From Ophiostoma sp. CBS 140.51 (taxonomy: Eukaryota; Ascomycota; Sordariomycetes; Ophiostomatales; Ophiostomataceae), in NCBI GenBank assembly GCA_029298735.1, contig JANSLP010000374.1, positions 1 through 29,906 on the forward strand: a stretch of 29,906 nt of DNA, written 5' to 3'. Both the position numbers and the translations under genes were made by a program. The notes under the pieces are model-generated. The model saw only the letters and a program-made list of their open reading frames with translations, did not search any database and was not told the origin of the DNA. This document shows positions 26,701-29,906 of this stretch, in pieces; position 1 is the first letter of the stretch; every line of letters starts with the position of its first letter.

Positions 26701-26850
26701 AGTCTCCGTCGCAGTCGAATAAATAGGTGACGTCCCCCTCGCCCGACATTGGCAAGCAAAGCCAGACCCAACACGGACGGCCACTGCCACTTTGGGGGAC
26801 TCTGTGCTCCTCTTCACAGCAGGCCAAACTACTTTGGTCGACCACAGGCG

Positions 26851-26875
26851 GAGCACGGCAAATTGCGCCGTGCTC
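26851..26875. repeat. Perfect 9-bp hairpin
   Basis: gagcacggc (26851-26859) and gccgtgctc (26867-26875) are exact reverse complements with a 7-base loop (aaattgc). It lies about 230 bp beyond the phosphatase stop codon. The strong GC stem may shape the 3' region of that transcript; function unknown. Confidence 0.55.
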
Positions 26876-27104
26876 ATGTGTGTGCTCTTGTGTTATTGCG
26901 CTCCAGCGATCCAGGTCACGGCAGGGTGGACCACAAAGTACGACATACAACGTGAAAATGGAACATACAATCGGTGCGCAAGGCTCGGATTAATTTCATT
27001 TTATATTTTTCTATATCGTTTATCGTTGAAGCTTCTATTTTCGTCGTGTCGAGTCGATACACTGTACATTAAAGACAATCGCCAGTCGCACTTCGTGCTC
27101 TTTC

Positions 27105-27935
27105 CTATGCCGCCACTTCCACCTCCTGCGGGTCGCGCAATGCCGTCTCGTAGTCGCGAATGTCCTCGGGGCGCGGCTTCGGCCAGTGCGCCTGCTCGCC
27201 CGCCAAAAAGCCGTGGTAGACAGCCGCCAGCTCAATCTGCTCTTGCGTGGTCAGACCAATCTCGGAGCCCGTGCGCCGCTTCACACTCTCGGCCGTTTCC
27301 TTCAAAGAGGCATTCTCATCCTCCTCGCTCACAAACTGGAAAGTCCGCCACTCTGTATTCTTCCAGCCCGTACCCCGGCCCGGGTCGACACCCTCGTAGT
27401 CTTCCGTCAAGAAATGCAAAAAGCCGCCGTGCGTCACCACAACCACGCGGTCTTCGTCGCCGAGACCTTTGGTCAAAACTCTCAGAATGGCCCTCGCACT
27501 CTTCGCCCTTGCCGCCAGGACGGGCAGGGCAAACGCGTAGGGGCTACCCGGTCCCTTGTTGTTCCAACCAATGTGCAAACGTGACAAATCCACTTTGTCC
27601 GCGGGGAACAGGTTTGTTTCTTTCTCGAGCTTCGACCGGGGCGTGCCGACGTCCGAGGGCATGGCCGAGACTTCCTGGAGCTCGGGCACGGCCAGGACAC
27701 GCACACCGCGCTCCGACACGGGCGCAAACGACAGCAAGGTTGTCTGGAGTGTGCGGCGCAGCGGCGATGATACGAGCAGCTTCACTTTGCTGTGGTTCTC
27801 GGCGCCGAAAGTCTGCTGGAGGGTGGCGCACTGCTCTTCACCCAACGGCGTGAGCAGCGGGTCAGGCATGCGCAGATTGTCGGCGCACAAGTTGTGGAAG
27901 CCCTGCGCATGACGGACAAAGTCGATGAGAACCAT
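27105..27935 (-). CDS. Histidine phosphatase superfamily (phosphoglycerate mutase-like) protein
   Basis: A 276-residue intronless protein. The catalytic motif is DFVRHAQGFHN with R8 and the phospho-accepting H9. The SSPLRRTLQT block (R60/R61), the LQEVSAMPSD segment with E88, and VVVVTHGGFLHF with the second histidine H169 complete the active site. Fungal proteins of this type (Pmu1-like) are small-molecule phosphatases more often than true mutases, and are cytosolic or nuclear. Substrate unknown. The ATG at 27935 puts the RHG motif at residue 8, as usual. The end (PQEVEVAA) is acidic and probably flexible. Confidence 0.92.
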   Translation of the reverse strand: MVLIDFVRHAQGFHNLCADNLRMPDPLLTPLGEEQCATLQQTFGAENHSKVKLLVSSPLRRTLQTTLLSFAPVSERGVRVLAVPELQEVSAMPSDVGTPRSKLEKETNLFPADKVDLSRLHIGWNNKGPGSPYAFALPVLAARAKSARAILRVLTKGLGDEDRVVVVTHGGFLHFLTEDYEGVDPGRGTGWKNTEWRTFQFVSEEDENASLKETAESVKRRTGSEIGLTTQEQIELAAVYHGFLAGEQAHWPKPRPEDIRDYETALRDPQEVEVAA

Positions 27936-28890
27936 GGTGGTGGTGGGGTGTTTGGAGTGAACAGTCGTGAAGTGTGGGGTATCGTCAAATTTTTCCGGGG
28001 GTAAGCTGGGGTCGAGAGTCGGGGTGGACGTTGAGGGTAGTCGTCAAGAAATATGTCGTGAAGGAGATTTCGTATGTAATTTTCCGGTTAGGTGAAGCCG
28101 GGAATTATGTGCTTGACGATGTAGGAAAGAGAAGAAAAGAAGTCTGTCCAAAAAAGAAGGGACAAACGAGGGAATAAGAACAACGGGGACAACAGAGGAA
28201 AGAGCACTCCGTAATACGGGACTTTGGAAAACTTTACGTCGTAATGTGACAAAACGCTCTCCTTCGGGCAGGAATGACCGACACCACCGAAGGCCGGCCG
28301 TTAAAAACGCCGCCAAAAAAGGCCAGGAAGGTGCAACTCTCTACACAGGCAGGCACGACTGTCAAACAAACTCCGGGCACGGCGCCGTCAACGGTTCGCC
28401 CACGTGCAGCTGTGAGTCAATTGCAGCAATGCGATTGGCACAAATGGCAGGAACAACAGTTAGAATTCGTAAATACAGCGAGCAAAACGTAAAAGTAAAC
28501 CTGTTTGCGCCGCTCGTACCTAAGAAACTAGAAAATTCCCACCGTTCAGGAACGACAGCGCGGCAATTGTAAGTCGCAGTTTCCTGTTTAGGACAAACCG
28601 CCGCCACTCGCCGAGTCACCTCGCACTTGCCGTCACCTCTCACTGTCACCAGTCCAAAACACATCTGCACCTTCCGTAAGGATGTCAACAGTTATGTTTG
28701 CCGATGTTCTTCCAGACTCCGTAGATCGCCCCTTTTCCTCCAAAATGAACGACGTGTTGCTCGCGATGTTTACATCCGACAACGGCACCACACCACACAC
28801 CCTCCCTACACACCCTCCCTCAACATCGGCCTCACCCTCACGACTGACCATAACCATCATCGTCGCTCACCCACATCATGACAAATCCAA
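27936..28890. other. Intergenic region with no firm gene
   Basis: This is 955 bp between the phosphatase start and the 3' end of the next gene. A plus-strand 72-codon frame (28274-28492) starts MTDTTEGRPLKTPPKKARKV and has a nuclear-signal-like basic patch, but I find no family likeness or spliced extension. A GTAAGT donor-like site lies at about 28569, without a convincing partner. CAC/CCCT-rich DNA lies at 28785-28830. Confidence 0.45.
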
Positions 28891-29617
28891 CTATTTCTGT
28901 TGCACAGCTGTGCTGACAGTTTTGGCCGCCGTATGGCGCAAAACATATCGAGCAATATGCTGTTGCAGCCGCACGTTCCGGTCGCTCGTCTTGGTATCCA
29001 GGGCCGCTTGGTGACACAGCTGGTCAGATGCGGTGCTAGAGCGGTGCTGAATTGATCTGAGAGCACACCCACAGATGCCGTTCCCATGTCGGCACGGTGG
29101 CGGGGCGCAATCGGCTTTCGAGTGGTCTTCTGCAACGACAACGGATCATCCTCCCCCGCCGCACGCGCCGCCGTTGGTAGATGCACACATTGACACCATC
29201 ATCAAGACCGCCCTCCAGTGTCCGCGGCCGGGGCTTGACATACCCAAAGGCCACTCGCCGGGCGCGGTCCAGCAGCACGATCTTGTGGCCTGTGGGCAGG
29301 TGGGGCGCATTGGGTTCTTGGGCATGGATGAGGCGGACGTTGTCGAGCAGCCGGTTGATGTCGCGGTTGGCGTTGGCGAGGTAGCGTCCATCGTCGCGGA
29401 AGCGGGCGCCAATGTCGTCGTCTTCATCGTCCTCTTCGCCGTCCTCTTCCCTACCAACACCCCCCTTCTCGGTCCATGGATCGCGGAACTTGCGGGCTTC
29501 TTTTAGTCTGATGGCGGCTTCTCTGTCGGCGTCAGTGACCGTGGGCACATACGTGCACTCCAGCAGGTCGTCGAGAACGACATCAAACTTCTCCTCATTC
29601 CCTTCGGTCATTGTCAT
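28891..29617 (-). CDS. Unrecognised acidic protein, proposed two exons
   Basis: Exon 1 is 29617-29197 and exon 2 is 29129-28891. The intron is 67 bp (GTGTCA..GCAG) without a clear branch site, so the junction is uncertain. The joined frame gives 219 residues. Residues 1-50 are mixed helix (DDLLECTYVPTVTDADREAA), followed by an acidic run REEDGEEDDEDDD at about 56-68, then a conserved-looking RDINRLLDNVRLIHAQEPN and HKIVLLDRARRVAFGYVKPR. Exon 2 ends in an amphipathic helix (SDRNVRLQQHIARYVLRHTA) and a TAG. Without splicing the frame runs to 29036 into Arg-rich sequence that looks non-coding, which is why the intron is proposed. I do not recognise the family. A second in-frame ATG lies at 29611. 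Confidence 0.5.
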
Positions 29618-29906
29618 GCGTGTGAAGTCGATTTCATTGATGGTATGTTGAGGTGAGCCCTGTTCTTGCTGAATTAATCTAGCAATTCCTGCGATTTTAT
29701 TTCATTTTGATTCTCGAAGAGAAAAAAAAACGAAAAACAGCAATCAACAAACAACAATTTAAAATCAAGAAGAAAACGTACAAAAAAAAATTTCAAAAAA
29801 AAATAAAGCACTTCTGCACTCTCCTGCGCTTGCCTGCCAAAAAACTGCCAACGCCAAGCCTTGCAGCGCCATATCCACGAATGCTTGTCCTCTGGTCCCC
29901 CCATTC
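29618..29906. promoter_or_regulatory. Upstream region of the acidic-protein gene
   Basis: No gene is seen. On the minus strand it contains T-rich runs (29720-29810). A very short upstream ATG frame (ATG near 29637, closed by TGA overlapping the start region) precedes the main start. Confidence 0.35.

Larger units (their letters stand above)
23523..27104. other. 3.5-kb gene-free region, mostly purine-rich on the plus strand
   Basis: Between the KCH start and the 3' end of the phosphatase gene I find no credible coding sequence or RNA gene. From about 23700 to 26600 the plus strand is dominated by A and G (gaaagagaaaggg, gagagaggagagag runs), so the minus strand, sense for KCH, is C/T-rich. 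Open frames of up to 283 codons on the minus strand (for example 25077-24226) are Leu/Ser/Phe/Pro-rich, as expected from C/T bias alone. A 65-codon upstream open frame (23773-23576, minus) ends 53 bases before the KCH start codon. Near 26680-26990 the bias stops. Confidence 0.6.

Noticed and set aside
28274..28492. 72-codon plus-strand frame with a basic patch
   Set aside because: No family likeness, no clear extension by splicing and no supporting context; short frames like this are expected by chance.

Overview
The window is nuclear DNA of a filamentous ascomycete (Pezizomycotina, most likely Sordariomycetes). The evidence is short introns of about 50-140 bp with GT..AG ends and CTRAC/CTAAC-type branch points, GC-rich third codon positions, a Zn(II)2Cys6 regulator, a fungal KCH potassium channel, and nuclear genes for mitochondrial EF-Tu and ribosomal protein uS14. 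The order is an inference from gene content; no species call is made.

Left part (1-2000): decayed DNA. A patatin-like-type fungal protein gene is broken by an in-frame TAG. It is followed by a 38-codon scrap resembling the linker of a fungal LINE reverse transcriptase and by an 18-bp minisatellite.

Middle-left part (1993-14591): an accessory, cluster-like block. In order it holds a DAPG-hydrolase (PhlG-type) domain protein, a Dal5/allantoate-permease-type MFS transporter divergent from a salicylate-hydroxylase-like FAD monooxygenase, a Zn2Cys6 regulator, a second group A FAD monooxygenase whose four exons can be rebuilt, a two-dinucleotide-domain FMO, and a short-chain dehydrogenase. Together they suggest uptake and oxidative or hydrolytic turnover of a phenolic (perhaps acyl-phloroglucinol) compound under a local regulator. 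No ring-cleavage dioxygenase or polyketide synthase is visible, so the pathway is incomplete here or continues outside. This is the best candidate for an undescribed system.

Right part (15488-29617): mostly conserved housekeeping genes. They are an HSBP1-like heat-shock-factor-binding protein (three exons), an ER protein disulfide isomerase of the Erp38 type, RPS29/uS14 (two exons), mitochondrial EF-Tu, a KCH potassium channel with a long disordered tail, a histidine-phosphatase superfamily protein, and an unrecognised acidic protein with a proposed single intron.

A 3.5-kb stretch (23523-27104) upstream of the KCH gene has no convincing gene. Most of it is strikingly purine-rich on the plus strand, that is, pyrimidine-rich in the sense strand of the KCH gene. 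It looks like a very long promoter/leader. Intron positions were worked out by eye from splice signals and reading-frame continuity and have not been tested against transcripts.
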